Assembly (NCBI GenBank): GCA_947304065.1
Contig: CAMZAI010000009.1
Span: forward strand, 1-26,750
Direction: 5' to 3'
Source: an uncultured Clostridia bacterium
GTDB taxonomy: Bacteria > Bacillota > Clostridia > Lachnospirales > Lachnospiraceae
DNA length: 26,750 nucleotides
Positions 14,508 to 22,741 of the stretch are shown piece after piece. The position numbers and the translations under genes were made by a program. Every line of letters begins with the position of its first letter. Positions within the stretch are counted from its first letter, which is position 1. The notes under the pieces are model-generated. The model ran no database searches. It saw only the letters and a program-made list of their open reading frames with translations, and was not told the origin of the DNA.

Positions 14508-16421
14508 TCAGTTCTTCTTAAGAAACTGGATGTACTCCGGACTGGGTACGGGGCGCGAGAAAAGATAGCCCTGGAAGTAATCGCAGCCCATATCGCGTAC
14601 CATTGCGAGAGTCTCCTCATTCTCGACGCCCTCGGCCACACACTTGTACTTAAGGCACTTGAGCATCTTGAGGAGGCTTCCGAGGATTATCCTCGAGTTC
14701 TCATCCGCGAGCGCGTTGTCGATCAGCGACTTGTCGAACTTGATCAGGCTGACCGGAAGGCTTGCAAGATTGTCAATATTCGAGAAACCCGTTCCGAAAT
14801 CGTCGAGCGAGAAGGTCACGCCCCGGTTCAGCAGCGTCCTGATATTGCGCTGCATGACGTGCTTGTCGCGGCTCTGTGCGGTCTCGGTGATCTCGAGATT
14901 TATATGCTCGGGGCCGATTCCGTATCTGCGCATGATGTTCTGCAGACGCAGCGTCAGATCCTGCTGCACGCACTGTACGGGTGAAAGATTAACCTCTATA
15001 TACTCTACGCCGAGCTTTTCGAGCTTGCTCTCGGTGTAGAACTTACATACGCTTTCAAAAACGATCTCACCGATCTGGACGATCAGTCCGTTCCTCTCAG
15101 CCAGGGGAATGAATACCGACGGCGGGATGAAGCCTCCGTTGCCGTTCAGATTGTCCCTGAGGCGGATGAGCGCCTCGGCCGATACGAACTTGCCGGAACG
15201 GTCCTCGTAGATAGGCTGGTACCATATCTCAAAACCGTCGGTCTTGATCGCATGTCTTACGCACTGAAGGATCCTCTGCTCGTTGTCCCTCATCTCCAGG
15301 GATTCCTTCGTCATCTCGTTGATGCGCTGTCCGTCTCCCTCAAGATGCTGCTGGATAACGGTCTCAACAATATGCCTCACGTCGGAGGACGAACTGAAGT
15401 GCGCCGGATTGAGCTCCGTAACCTTAAGAGATGCGGCAACCTTCGTATCGTCGACGCTTAAGTATCCTCCGAAGGACTGTATCGCTTCGGATGCCGCGTC
15501 GGTCCACTCTCTCGATACCACTGCGGCGTAAATATCGTTGCTCAGGCAGAAAGTATTGTATCTGCCGTAGATCTTCCTGAAGAAGGTTCCGAGCTCATCG
15601 CCGAGCTGCCTGATATGCACCTCGTCGAGCATGTGGCTCACATACTCATAACCCTCTATCCTGAAAATGACGATCCTGTCTCTCTTGCTCTTAATGCTCT
15701 TTCCGACTGCGATGTAAAAAGCTTTGTCGTTATAGCACTTGGAATTGTTGAAGAAATAGTTCGAGGGGTCCTCAAGCGCCGCATATGAAACCACTCCGAC
15801 GATCGCTGCCGCTATGGTGATAACGTGCTCGTTCGGGAAATGGTACTGTACGATCGCCGCCCCGAAGATCAGTACGATGCCGGTAAACGCCGCGCCCACC
15901 TGAAGCCTGCCGAGGTACTTCCTGAACGACAGAGTGATCGCCACGTCGGCAATGAGCAGAAGCCCGTTGATCACGAACAGCCAGAAGAAGAAGGGACCCA
16001 TGATAACCTCGCCGGGAACGGAGAGGTCTTCGATGAAATGAGTGAAGGGAGTGGTAATGATAAAAGCTGAAGTGATAACCCAAAGAGAGATTCCGAACAG
16101 TTTGTTGAACAGTCCGCAATACTCTCCTTTGGATATGAAAAGAATATAATAGTAAAATCCGCAATTAAGCGAAATATAGCACAGAAGGCAGGGAATCTGG
16201 ACCAGATACTTCAGCCACAGAGGGCTGTCCGGATGCAGCCAGATAACACTCCACGCAAACAGATCCGAAATTCCGAGGATCATCGTGACGCACAGCATAT
16301 ACAGATAGATCGAACCCGAAGATGTAGGGTACGGTCTCTGCAATGAGTACACGCCGAGCAGGATCGCCGATAGCAGGATCGCTATCAGGTCATACTGATA
16401 CGAATAATTTAAAGCAGCCAT
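14508..16421 (-). CDS. membrane EAL-domain c-di-GMP phosphodiesterase with degenerate GGDEF
   Basis: A 637-residue protein. About seven or eight hydrophobic segments fill residues 1-215, giving a multi-pass sensor-like membrane part. Residues about 230-335 look like a GGDEF fold without a GGDEF motif, so no cyclase activity is expected. The EAL domain (about 385-637) has its catalytic set: E416 in AEALIRL, N478 in VNLSP, E510 in LEITET, D540/D541 in DDFGTGFS, K561 in KFDKS, E597 in AEGVE and Q617 in FQGYLFSRP. It should hydrolyse cyclic di-GMP to pGpG, with activity controlled by the N-terminal region. The ATG at 16421 is preceded by CGGAGGGG. It is transcribed alone, with its own promoter at 16479 and hairpins downstream. 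Confidence 0.93.
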   Translation of the reverse strand: MAALNYSYQYDLIAILLSAILLGVYSLQRPYPTSSGSIYLYMLCVTMILGISDLFAWSVIWLHPDSPLWLKYLVQIPCLLCYISLNCGFYYYILFISKGEYCGLFNKLFGISLWVITSAFIITTPFTHFIEDLSVPGEVIMGPFFFWLFVINGLLLIADVAITLSFRKYLGRLQVGAAFTGIVLIFGAAIVQYHFPNEHVITIAAAIVGVVSYAALEDPSNYFFNNSKCYNDKAFYIAVGKSIKSKRDRIVIFRIEGYEYVSHMLDEVHIRQLGDELGTFFRKIYGRYNTFCLSNDIYAAVVSREWTDAASEAIQSFGGYLSVDDTKVAASLKVTELNPAHFSSSSDVRHIVETVIQQHLEGDGQRINEMTKESLEMRDNEQRILQCVRHAIKTDGFEIWYQPIYEDRSGKFVSAEALIRLRDNLNGNGGFIPPSVFIPLAERNGLIVQIGEIVFESVCKFYTESKLEKLGVEYIEVNLSPVQCVQQDLTLRLQNIMRRYGIGPEHINLEITETAQSRDKHVMQRNIRTLLNRGVTFSLDDFGTGFSNIDNLASLPVSLIKFDKSLIDNALADENSRIILGSLLKMLKCLKYKCVAEGVENEETLAMVRDMGCDYFQGYLFSRPVPSPEYIQFLKKN

Positions 16422-16439
16422 ATAAAATTACACCCCTCC

Positions 16440-16469
16440 GAGGACTCTGCTCTCCCGTGCAGGACCCTC
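16440..16469 (-). promoter_or_regulatory. leader hairpin upstream of the EAL gene
   Basis: Arms at 16440-16449 and 16460-16469 pair over 10 positions with one mismatch around a 10-base loop. The hairpin would occupy most of the leader between the -10 at 16479 and the ribosome site of the EAL gene. It does not match a riboswitch consensus that I recognise. Confidence 0.35.
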
Positions 16470-16478
16470 CGTTTAATT

Positions 16479-16487
16479 ATTATATCA
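16479..16487 (-). promoter_or_regulatory. extended -10 promoter of the EAL gene
   Basis: On the minus strand TGATATAAT is a perfect extended -10 element (TG, one base, TATAAT). The -35 position 17 bases upstream (GTATAC) is a poor match, so recognition probably depends on the extended -10 or on an activator. The leader would be about 50 bases. Confidence 0.65.
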
Positions 16488-16619
16488 CACTTTAAGAATT
16501 CGTATACCCCTTTTTTACATTTTTTGTGATTTTCTACACGTGTTAAAGCCGCTGCTTTTCACTTTCTGTAGAATCGTGCTTTTTCTAAGGCTTACACCGC
16601 TAGAATAAATGCCATTTTT

Positions 16620-18200
16620 TCAGGCCGTCGGCCACTCCCGTTTCGGTATGGGAAGAATGCTGTTCGCACGGTATTTTGATATATTAAATGAACGTACTCC
16701 GATGAACTCTCCGTCGATATTATTGTTGATGCAGTACTCGATGTACCAGTCGGTGTCGAGCATCTTGCCTTCGGGATCGTCGAAGTTCTCAAAGTATTCG
16801 CGGATAGCGGGCGCAGCGTCGGTCGACAGGCTGCTGATGTAATAAAAGTCGTAATGGTAGTTCCTGCGCGAGCTGTCTGCGCTTTTTACCACATCGTTGT
16901 TTGAGAGGTTGAATCTCGCGATCTGCGCGTCGGCGTTAAGGAACGCAAACGGTATATAGATGATGCTCACCGCGACTATGCAGAAACGCCTGAACGGGAA
17001 ATCATCCCTGATCACAAGTACGATAACTCCGGCCAGCAGTACCGCAAGCGTCAGCAGCGCGAACAGCACGGATATCCTGTACATCGTAAGATTGTACGCC
17101 CTGATATACATGATCATCCTGATGGCGCTCGAAGCGATCATAATATAAGTGCATGCGCAGATGACGAGAAGGATGCCGTTCAGGATGCGGCTCTTCTCAA
17201 TATGCTTCTTCAGCAGGAGCACAACCGCGAGATTCAGTACACTGACCGCAAGCAGCTGGAAAAAGCCGCGTCTTGCGTACTCTGCGTAAGTGATGCCCTT
17301 GGGCAGTTCAAAACCGCCTATGAACAGGAACATTATCTGTACCGCCGAAAACGCCAGATAGAGCAAAGTAACAACCGATGTCACGGTGATCGCGGCAACA
17401 GGCTCGACTTTCTTCGGTTCTTTAACGGTGATCAGCGGTCCTTCGGCCTGGACATGCCTCATCCCGCAATACGCCGAAAGGAATCCGAACGCCAGCAGGA
17501 AGCATACTCCGATGATGTTCTCCCACCTGATTATCTCTTCAAAGAATCTGACAAAAAAGTTCTCAAACACAGCGTCCGCCGAGGCAAGGATCAATCCGAG
17601 CACAATACAGGTAGGGATCGCGATCAGTATTCCTATAAGTATCGGGCCCGCCTTGCCCTTCTTTTCGCCGGGCTTGCCGTCAAAATAAGCCTTTCCGTCC
17701 GAAAAAGGCGTCGAAACCTTGCCGATCGAGCCGAATACCGCCCTTATTATCTCTCCGAACAGCTTCGCAAGATCCCACCGGGAATCATCGGCGTAATTAT
17801 GCAGCACCAGTGTCAGGAGCAGAAGGAATTCCGCAACATAATTTGAAAAAAGCACCATGGTGTTCGCCGTGCAGAAGCAGGATACGCTGATGATCATCAT
17901 GACGGTCATCATGAATATGCTGCCCTTTTTGAGCTGCCTTCCGGTCTTCTGCGTAAGATACGCCACAAGGAATGCCAGCGATCCGATCCAGACGGGCGTC
18001 ATCACGCCCGACCAGTTCCTGAACATGCATATTACAAACAGCAGCGCATACAGTGCGCACGGAAGCGCAAGATGCTTAAAGTTCCACGCCCGGTTGAGGT
18101 TGATAAGTCTCTCCGTCTCATCTGCAGCCGTCTGTACCGGAGTACTCTCCGGCATGACCGGTGCCGTATTTATTATATCGCTTGTATATATCTCTTCCAT
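16620..18200 (-). CDS. DUF4173 multi-pass membrane protein
   Basis: A 526-residue protein with about 11 to 13 hydrophobic segments from residue 45 to about 425. It has the family mark LPKGITYAEYARRGFFQL followed by a membrane helix, typical of DUF4173 (DUF4153-related) proteins. The last 95 residues are hydrophilic (DTDWYIEYCINNNIDGEF) and probably face one side of the membrane. The function of the family is unknown. ATG 18200 is preferred because GGAGAGTGGAG precedes it; the longer reading to 18266 would run into the XRE gene. It is third in the DUF2975-XRE-DUF4173 operon and lies 25 bases after the XRE stop. Confidence 0.85.
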   Translation of the reverse strand: MEEIYTSDIINTAPVMPESTPVQTAADETERLINLNRAWNFKHLALPCALYALLFVICMFRNWSGVMTPVWIGSLAFLVAYLTQKTGRQLKKGSIFMMTVMMIISVSCFCTANTMVLFSNYVAEFLLLLTLVLHNYADDSRWDLAKLFGEIIRAVFGSIGKVSTPFSDGKAYFDGKPGEKKGKAGPILIGILIAIPTCIVLGLILASADAVFENFFVRFFEEIIRWENIIGVCFLLAFGFLSAYCGMRHVQAEGPLITVKEPKKVEPVAAITVTSVVTLLYLAFSAVQIMFLFIGGFELPKGITYAEYARRGFFQLLAVSVLNLAVVLLLKKHIEKSRILNGILLVICACTYIMIASSAIRMIMYIRAYNLTMYRISVLFALLTLAVLLAGVIVLVIRDDFPFRRFCIVAVSIIYIPFAFLNADAQIARFNLSNNDVVKSADSSRRNYHYDFYYISSLSTDAAPAIREYFENFDDPEGKMLDTDWYIEYCINNNIDGEFIGVRSFNISKYRANSILPIPKREWPTA

Positions 18201-18225
18201 ATCTGCTCCACTCTCCCTATGCTTC

Positions 18226-18468
18226 TTACTTCTCGGCCTCGTCGAGTTCCTCGATCGCTGCCACATTCGGATCGAATTCCAGTATGTCTCCGGGCTGACA
18301 GTTAAGCGCCCTGCATATCTTGTCCAGAGTATCGATCCTGATGGCCTTCGCCTTGCCGTTCTTCAGTATCGAAATATTTGCCATCGTGATCCCGACACGC
18401 TCCGCAAGCTCCGTAACGCTCATCTTACGCTTGGCGAGCATGACATCCACATTAATGATAATTGCCAT
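18226..18468 (-). CDS. small XRE-family helix-turn-helix regulator
   Basis: An 80-residue protein consisting of little more than one Cro/C1-type helix-turn-helix: MLAKRKMSVTELAERVGI, then TMANISILKNGKAKAIR, then TLDKICRALNCQPGDILEF. It resembles the YozG-type regulators regularly encoded beside DUF2975 membrane proteins. ATG 18468 follows AAGGAGG at a good distance. It is the second gene of the operon, 14 bases after the DUF2975 stop. Control of its own promoter at 19033 is likely by analogy; matching inverted TATCG sites flank that promoter. Confidence 0.93.
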   Translation of the reverse strand: MAIIINVDVMLAKRKMSVTELAERVGITMANISILKNGKAKAIRIDTLDKICRALNCQPGDILEFDPNVAAIEELDEAEK

Positions 18469-18482
18469 AACGCACCGCCTCC

Positions 18483-18995
18483 TTAAATCGTAAGATCGTT
18501 CTCTTCCCGGATCTGGCGAGCCTTATCGATAAGCCTCGCCAGGGCTCCGGTCAGACCTCCCACCGCAAACCAGATAAATGAATACTCGATCATCTTAAAA
18601 AGGATCATATACTCAAGTCTTTCGACAAAGAGCAGATAGATCACGATGCTTAAGATCCATATGATCCCGAGTATCACGAACAGTCCGCACATGATCCTGA
18701 ACGCAATGTAATTCTCAAGAGAAAACGAGTTGTCCTTCCCGATCGCGCAGCATACTTTCCAGAACTGCCAGAGGGCCGCGTAACAGAATATCGCGGTGAT
18801 ACCGAGCAGCATCAGCACCGGCATATCCGAAATTCCGTACTTTTCGAAGAAATATTTATTCCTGACTAAACTAACCCCGCAGACGGCGAAAAAAGCGCAT
18901 CCGACGATCGCCACCCCTATCGTGAGCAGCTTAAGTTTGAATGCTATGCCGGCCTGCGAACTCTCTTTACCATGCTTTTCATTTTTGTTTTTCAT
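18483..18995 (-). CDS. DUF2975 membrane protein
   Basis: A 170-residue protein with four hydrophobic segments (about residues 20-42, 57-78, 99-123 and 134-155). The stretch CAIGKDNSFSLENYIAFRIM between segments two and three is the DUF2975 mark. Function is unknown, but the pairing with a small XRE regulator in the next gene is a recurring arrangement, suggesting a membrane partner that modulates the regulator. ATG 18995 is chosen because GGGAGGA lies about 9 bases ahead. The longer in-frame ATG at 19034 lies inside the -10 element of the promoter and cannot be in the message. Confidence 0.88.
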   Translation of the reverse strand: MKNKNEKHGKESSQAGIAFKLKLLTIGVAIVGCAFFAVCGVSLVRNKYFFEKYGISDMPVLMLLGITAIFCYAALWQFWKVCCAIGKDNSFSLENYIAFRIMCGLFVILGIIWILSIVIYLLFVERLEYMILFKMIEYSFIWFAVGGLTGALARLIDKARQIREENDLTI

Positions 18996-19021
18996 GTGCG
19001 TTGTGTCCTCCCATAACTGCT

Positions 19022-19083
19022 TTACGATACTCATTATACATACGTGATTCCAAATGTCAACAAATATTTATCGTAATTCGATA
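19022..19083. promoter_or_regulatory. candidate operator sites around the DUF2975/XRE promoter
   Basis: TTACGATA (19022-19029) and its inverse TATCGTAA (19069-19076) flank the promoter. The second is part of a perfect palindrome with arms TATCG and CGATA and a 5-base spacer (19069-19083), 8 bases beyond the -35. A further CGATA lies just after the divergent -10 (19195-19199). Binding by the XRE protein at 18226 is an inference. Confidence 0.45.
19033..19060 (-). promoter_or_regulatory. full-consensus sigma-A promoter of the DUF2975/XRE/DUF4173 operon
   Basis: On the minus strand, TTGACA (19055-19060) and TATAAT (19033-19038) are both perfect, spaced by 16 bases. Such a strong promoter before a regulator gene suggests repression. 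It fixes the gene start at 18995 rather than 19034. Confidence 0.9.
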
Positions 19084-19164
19084 TATTTTTATTATTCTAT
19101 CAATGTAGAACGGTCAAGATAACCGTCAAAACGCGCAAATTCACTCCTCTCCTCCCTTTTTGTC

Positions 19165-19194
19165 TTGTGTGCAGCCGAAAGGCGGGGGTATAAT
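19165..19194 (+). promoter_or_regulatory. promoter of the binding-protein/kinase/regulator genes
   Basis: TATAAT at 19189-19194 is perfect. TTGTGT at 19165-19170, 18 bases upstream, is a moderate -35. A GCC-GAAA-GGC mini-hairpin lies in the spacer. Initiation near 19201 gives a leader of about 23 bases with AAGGAG before the ATG at 19224. Confidence 0.65.
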
Positions 19195-19223
19195 CGATAG
19201 GAAAGGTTAAGGAGACAAAAGCT

Positions 19224-20195
19224 ATGACTGGGAAACTGAAACTCTTTATAGGCATACTGGCCGCCGCGCTCGTTCTGAGTTCGGTGTTTATCTATAATTA
19301 TATGAGCCGGGATGACTCTCAGCATTCCGACAAGCTGGTCGTTGTCTCCCCTCATCCGATGGAATTCATGATCCCCCTGATCAGGGAGTTTGAAAATGAG
19401 ACCGGGATCGCGGTCGAGCTCTACAGCCGCGGAACCGCGGAAGCCATCGAGAGCATAAGGACAAATCCGGACGTCGATGTGCTCTGGGGCGGTTCACTGC
19501 TCACGGTCGGACCTTATATAGACAGCTTTTACGAATACCGTTATTTCTCCAATGTTCCGAGCGTCATCATGGTCAATAAGGACCTGATCGGCGATATTAA
19601 GATCGAAGGCTACGCCGATCTCTTAAACCCGGAGCTCAAAGGGCAGATAGCCTATGCCGATCCCGGAAAGTCCTCATCCTCTTTCGAGCATCTCGTAAAT
19701 ATGCTCTTCGCGATGGGCGAAGGCGATCCCGACGCCGGCTGGGATTACGTGGAACAGCTGACCGAAAATCTGGACGGTGTGCTCCTATCCAGTTCATCCG
19801 CAGTATATAAGGGCGTAGCGAACGGAGAGTTCAAGGTCGGTCTCACCTTCGAAGAAGCGGCCGTCACCATGCTCAAGAACGACAAGCACATCGGTATCGT
19901 ATATATGACCGAAGGCGTGGTATCCACACCCGACGGCATCTACATCAGCAGCAATTCCTCGAGGCTTGACAAGGCAAAACGCTTCGCTGATTTCATGACG
20001 TCGAGGAACGTACAGAGCTTCATGGCCTCCAATCTGGGCCGCCGCTCGGTAAGGGAGGACGTCGCGGCCTCCGGCATGGTCATCCCTCTCTCCGAGATAC
20101 ACAGCATCGAGGCAGACAAGGATACCGTAATATCAAACAAGGACGCATGGCTCGAGCGCTTTGACGCCCTGGCAAAGGAGGCTGCCCATGAATAA
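19224..20195 (+). CDS. membrane-anchored ABC-type solute-binding protein, probable sensory
   Basis: A 323-residue protein. Residues 5-27 form a hydrophobic segment with no lipobox cysteine, so it is probably held in the membrane by an uncleaved anchor with the binding domain outside. The rest is a class II periplasmic-binding fold of the AfuA/FutA/PgtC kind: DKLVVVSPHPMEFMIPLIREFENETGIAVEL, then DVDVLWGG, then LLNPELKGQIAYADP. It is co-transcribed with a sensor kinase and separate from the lipoprotein binding protein that adjoins the transporter. That arrangement, as in PgtC with PgtB/PgtA, suggests it presents ligand to the kinase rather than to the permease. AAGGAG lies 8 bases before the ATG. 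The ligand is not known. Confidence 0.85.
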   Translation: MTGKLKLFIGILAAALVLSSVFIYNYMSRDDSQHSDKLVVVSPHPMEFMIPLIREFENETGIAVELYSRGTAEAIESIRTNPDVDVLWGGSLLTVGPYIDSFYEYRYFSNVPSVIMVNKDLIGDIKIEGYADLLNPELKGQIAYADPGKSSSSFEHLVNMLFAMGEGDPDAGWDYVEQLTENLDGVLLSSSSAVYKGVANGEFKVGLTFEEAAVTMLKNDKHIGIVYMTEGVVSTPDGIYISSNSSRLDKAKRFADFMTSRNVQSFMASNLGRRSVREDVAASGMVIPLSEIHSIEADKDTVISNKDAWLERFDALAKEAAHE

Positions 20196-21864
20196 AGCGA
20201 CCGGCTCCTTCCAGGATAATATCCGCAGAGTCTTCATAAGATTCTCCCTGCTGCCCGTAGGTATCATCGCGGCTCTGGCAATAGCGCTCTTCGCGCTTTT
20301 ATGGACCTATTTCACCGCGCATTTCAACGAACAGGACAGCAAAAACGCAGCGAGTGAGATCTCGCGCACGATCAATATCTGTTACAACATGCTCACAGAT
20401 GTCGAAAGATCGATCTCTGACGCCGGCGGCAATGTTGAGAGCGATCAGATCTTCCCCATACTATACAGGAGCACGGCGGAATTCGGCGAGATCGGTGATC
20501 TGACCGTACTTACCGCAGACCGCGAAGTCGCTTTCTCGAGCAAGGAAAGCGTGCCGGAGCATCTGACCGGAGAAGTATATTCCGACTGGGGCGTCTGGCA
20601 TGCCGTCAAAGCAGGCAAAGGCACAACCGCAACCGTCCTGTACAATAAAAGCCTGTATGTCACGAAAGGCGTATACGTCGGCGACGAGCTCTCCTGCGCT
20701 ATCGTCTATGAGATACCGAAGGACGTGATCACCCGCGCGACCGGCGAACTCAACAGATATTTTGCGATCACCGACAAATACGGCTGGATTTACGAATGCA
20801 ATACAGACATCCTCCGCGACAGTTTCGGCAGGATCCCGGACGCCTACACCTCCGGCGCCGGATATACCAAGACAGACGGAAGGCTCATGTACACCTGCAG
20901 GACAGATACGGGCAAGGGCCTGTTTGTCACAACGGTCAACGACATCAGCCGCAGCATCAGGCTCATCACGATCCTGGCCGGGATCATCCTCGTCATTTTC
21001 GCCGCGATCCTCTTCATTACATTAAGAAGCACCGCCAACAGCTCCGAGCAGCTCACCGCGGATATCAGGAAAATAGAGAACGCTTTCGAAGCAGTCTCGA
21101 ACGGCAACTTTGACGTAAGCCTCAATATCAACAGCAGCACCGAGTTCGAGGCGATCGGCAACGATTTCAACGAGATGCTGCAGGGTCTGAAAGATCAGAT
21201 CGACCAGAACAGGGAGCTGGCAGAGAACGTTGCGTTCTCTCAGGTTAAGCAGCTCGAGAGCCAGTTCAATCCCCATTTCCTGTTCAATACGCTCGACAAT
21301 ATCCGCTTCATGGCAAAGATCGACGCCAACGCCGCGGACAAAATGATCATTTCTCTCTCCGGCCTTTTGCGCTACAGCATAAAGGACGCGCGTGAAGAGG
21401 TTACGGTCCGCGAAGACCTGGAGAATCTCCAGAGCTATCTGAACATCCTTCAGATAAGGTTCAACAAGAGATTTGCATATAAAATGGACGTGGCCGACGA
21501 TATCATGGACTGCCTGATCCCGAAGCTCATGCTGCAGCCCCTGCTGGAGAATGCGGTGAAATACGGTTTTGGCACCAAGGAAAAGCTGACCGTAAATATC
21601 CGCGGCTACCAGATGCAGGAAAAGCTGATCTTCGTGTGTGAGGACGACGGAGCGGGCATCGAGGAAGACAAGCTCGCCGAGATCGTAGCGGGTCTTAAGT
21701 CGGACGAGAATCCTTCCGTCCACTACGGACTCTTCAATATCCACCGGAGGGTAAAGCTTCTGTATAAGAACAACGGCGACTACGGTCTGGACATCACCAG
21801 CAGAAAGAACGAGGGTACCACGGTGCGCATCGTGCTCCCGAAGCGTTTTTACGAGGGGAAATAA
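20188..21864 (+). CDS. sensor histidine kinase, YesM/LytS type
   Basis: A 558-residue membrane kinase. Helices at about 17-43 and 258-279 bracket an extracellular Cache-like sensor of about 210 residues. A HAMP segment (about 281-335) is followed by the His_kinase domain FNPHFLFNTLDNIRF, with H363 the likely phosphorylation site, and a HATPase with LLENAVKYGF (N455) and EDDGAGI. ATG 20188 follows AAAGGAGG and overlaps the end of the binding-protein gene by 8 bases, so the two are coupled; an upstream in-frame TTG at 20161 has no such site. The partner regulator starts immediately after the stop (TAAATG). The signal is probably delivered by the binding protein at 19224. Confidence 0.95.
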   Translation: MNKATGSFQDNIRRVFIRFSLLPVGIIAALAIALFALLWTYFTAHFNEQDSKNAASEISRTINICYNMLTDVERSISDAGGNVESDQIFPILYRSTAEFGEIGDLTVLTADREVAFSSKESVPEHLTGEVYSDWGVWHAVKAGKGTTATVLYNKSLYVTKGVYVGDELSCAIVYEIPKDVITRATGELNRYFAITDKYGWIYECNTDILRDSFGRIPDAYTSGAGYTKTDGRLMYTCRTDTGKGLFVTTVNDISRSIRLITILAGIILVIFAAILFITLRSTANSSEQLTADIRKIENAFEAVSNGNFDVSLNINSSTEFEAIGNDFNEMLQGLKDQIDQNRELAENVAFSQVKQLESQFNPHFLFNTLDNIRFMAKIDANAADKMIISLSGLLRYSIKDAREEVTVREDLENLQSYLNILQIRFNKRFAYKMDVADDIMDCLIPKLMLQPLLENAVKYGFGTKEKLTVNIRGYQMQEKLIFVCEDDGAGIEEDKLAEIVAGLKSDENPSVHYGLFNIHRRVKLLYKNNGDYGLDITSRKNEGTTVRIVLPKRFYEGK

Positions 21865-22626
21865 ATGTACAAGGTATTGATCGTTGAGGACGAGGATATC
21901 ATCAGAAAAGGAATCGCCTACACAATGGACTGGATGGGCATGGGCTGCACCATTGTCGGCGAAGCCGTAAACGGCGCCGAAGGTCTCGAGAAGATAAAGG
22001 AACTCGAGCCCGACATCGTGCTCGCCGATATCATGATGCCGATAATGGACGGCATTGAGATGATCAGAAGGGCAAAGGAAGAGGCTTCCTTTAAGCCGGT
22101 CATCCTCACCAGTTACGCGGATTTTGAATACGCAAAAAAGGCGATTGACCTCGACGTTTCCGCTTATCTTATGAAACCGGTCGACGAAGAGGAATTAAAA
22201 AAGAACATCACGAAGATCATCTCAGAGATAGAGCGCGACCGTGAGTACGACAGGCTCACCGAGATGAAATCCCCGGCGGACCGCGCGCAGGAAGTGTTCA
22301 TAAAGTCCGACAGGGAGAACGACTATGTGCAGCACATCCTTAACGCCACTAAAGAGCGTTATGCCGAAAAGATCAGCATCGAGACTTTCTCGGAAGAGCT
22401 CGGCGTCTCAGCCAGCTATCTTTCGAGGAAATTCAAGGATTCCACGGGCACCGGGTATCTCGATTATCTGAACAAATACAGGATACAGCAGGCGATAAAG
22501 CTGCTCGAGACCGGCAAATACAAAGTTTACGAAGTCTCCGATCTGACCGGCTTTACCGACTACAAGCACTTCAACTCCGTGTTTAAGCGCTATACGGGCG
22601 TTTCCCCGTCCGAGTTCATCAACTGA
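21865..22626 (+). CDS. AraC-type response regulator, YesN family
   Basis: A 253-residue regulator. The receiver domain (1-about 120) has the acidic pair E8/D9, phospho-acceptor D55 in DIVLADIMMPIMDG, a Thr in ILTSY and a Lys in LMKPV. The C-terminal region (about 155-253) is an AraC-type double helix-turn-helix with SIETFSEELGVSASYLSRKFKD and GFTDYKHFNSVFKRYTGVSPSEF. The linker is shorter than in many YesN proteins. It should be phosphorylated by the kinase encoded just before it, whose stop abuts this start. The likely target is the promoter region of the next gene, where a 14-bp direct repeat with 20-bp periodicity lies at 22643-22676. Confidence 0.95.
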   Translation: MYKVLIVEDEDIIRKGIAYTMDWMGMGCTIVGEAVNGAEGLEKIKELEPDIVLADIMMPIMDGIEMIRRAKEEASFKPVILTSYADFEYAKKAIDLDVSAYLMKPVDEEELKKNITKIISEIERDREYDRLTEMKSPADRAQEVFIKSDRENDYVQHILNATKERYAEKISIETFSEELGVSASYLSRKFKDSTGTGYLDYLNKYRIQQAIKLLETGKYKVYEVSDLTGFTDYKHFNSVFKRYTGVSPSEFIN

Positions 22627-22642
22627 TGACGTAAAACCTGTT

Positions 22643-22676
22643 CAGAAATTCGGATAATAAAACAGAAATACGGGTA
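22643..22676 (+). promoter_or_regulatory. direct repeat, candidate response-regulator binding site
   Basis: CAGAAATTCGGATA (22643-22656) and CAGAAATACGGGTA (22663-22676) agree at 12 of 14 positions and start exactly 20 bases apart, close to two helical turns, which is typical of AraC-type sites. They lie about 70-100 bases before the transporter binding-protein gene. A -10-like TATATC at 22675-22680 follows, with no good -35, as expected for an activated promoter. Confidence 0.55.
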
Positions 22677-22741
22677 TATCTTTTTCCTTTTTTCTTCTAT
22701 CCTTTTCTTATCAAAGGTTTTCTTTGTGAAAGGAGAAGAAT

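Noticed and set aside
16440..16469. c-di-GMP riboswitch in front of the EAL gene
   Set aside because: The leader is about 50 bases and lacks the conserved tetraloop-receptor and binding core of either class; only a simple hairpin is present.
18996..19034. Upstream ATG for the DUF2975 gene
   Set aside because: That ATG lies within the -10 element TATAAT of the operon promoter, so it would not be in the message.
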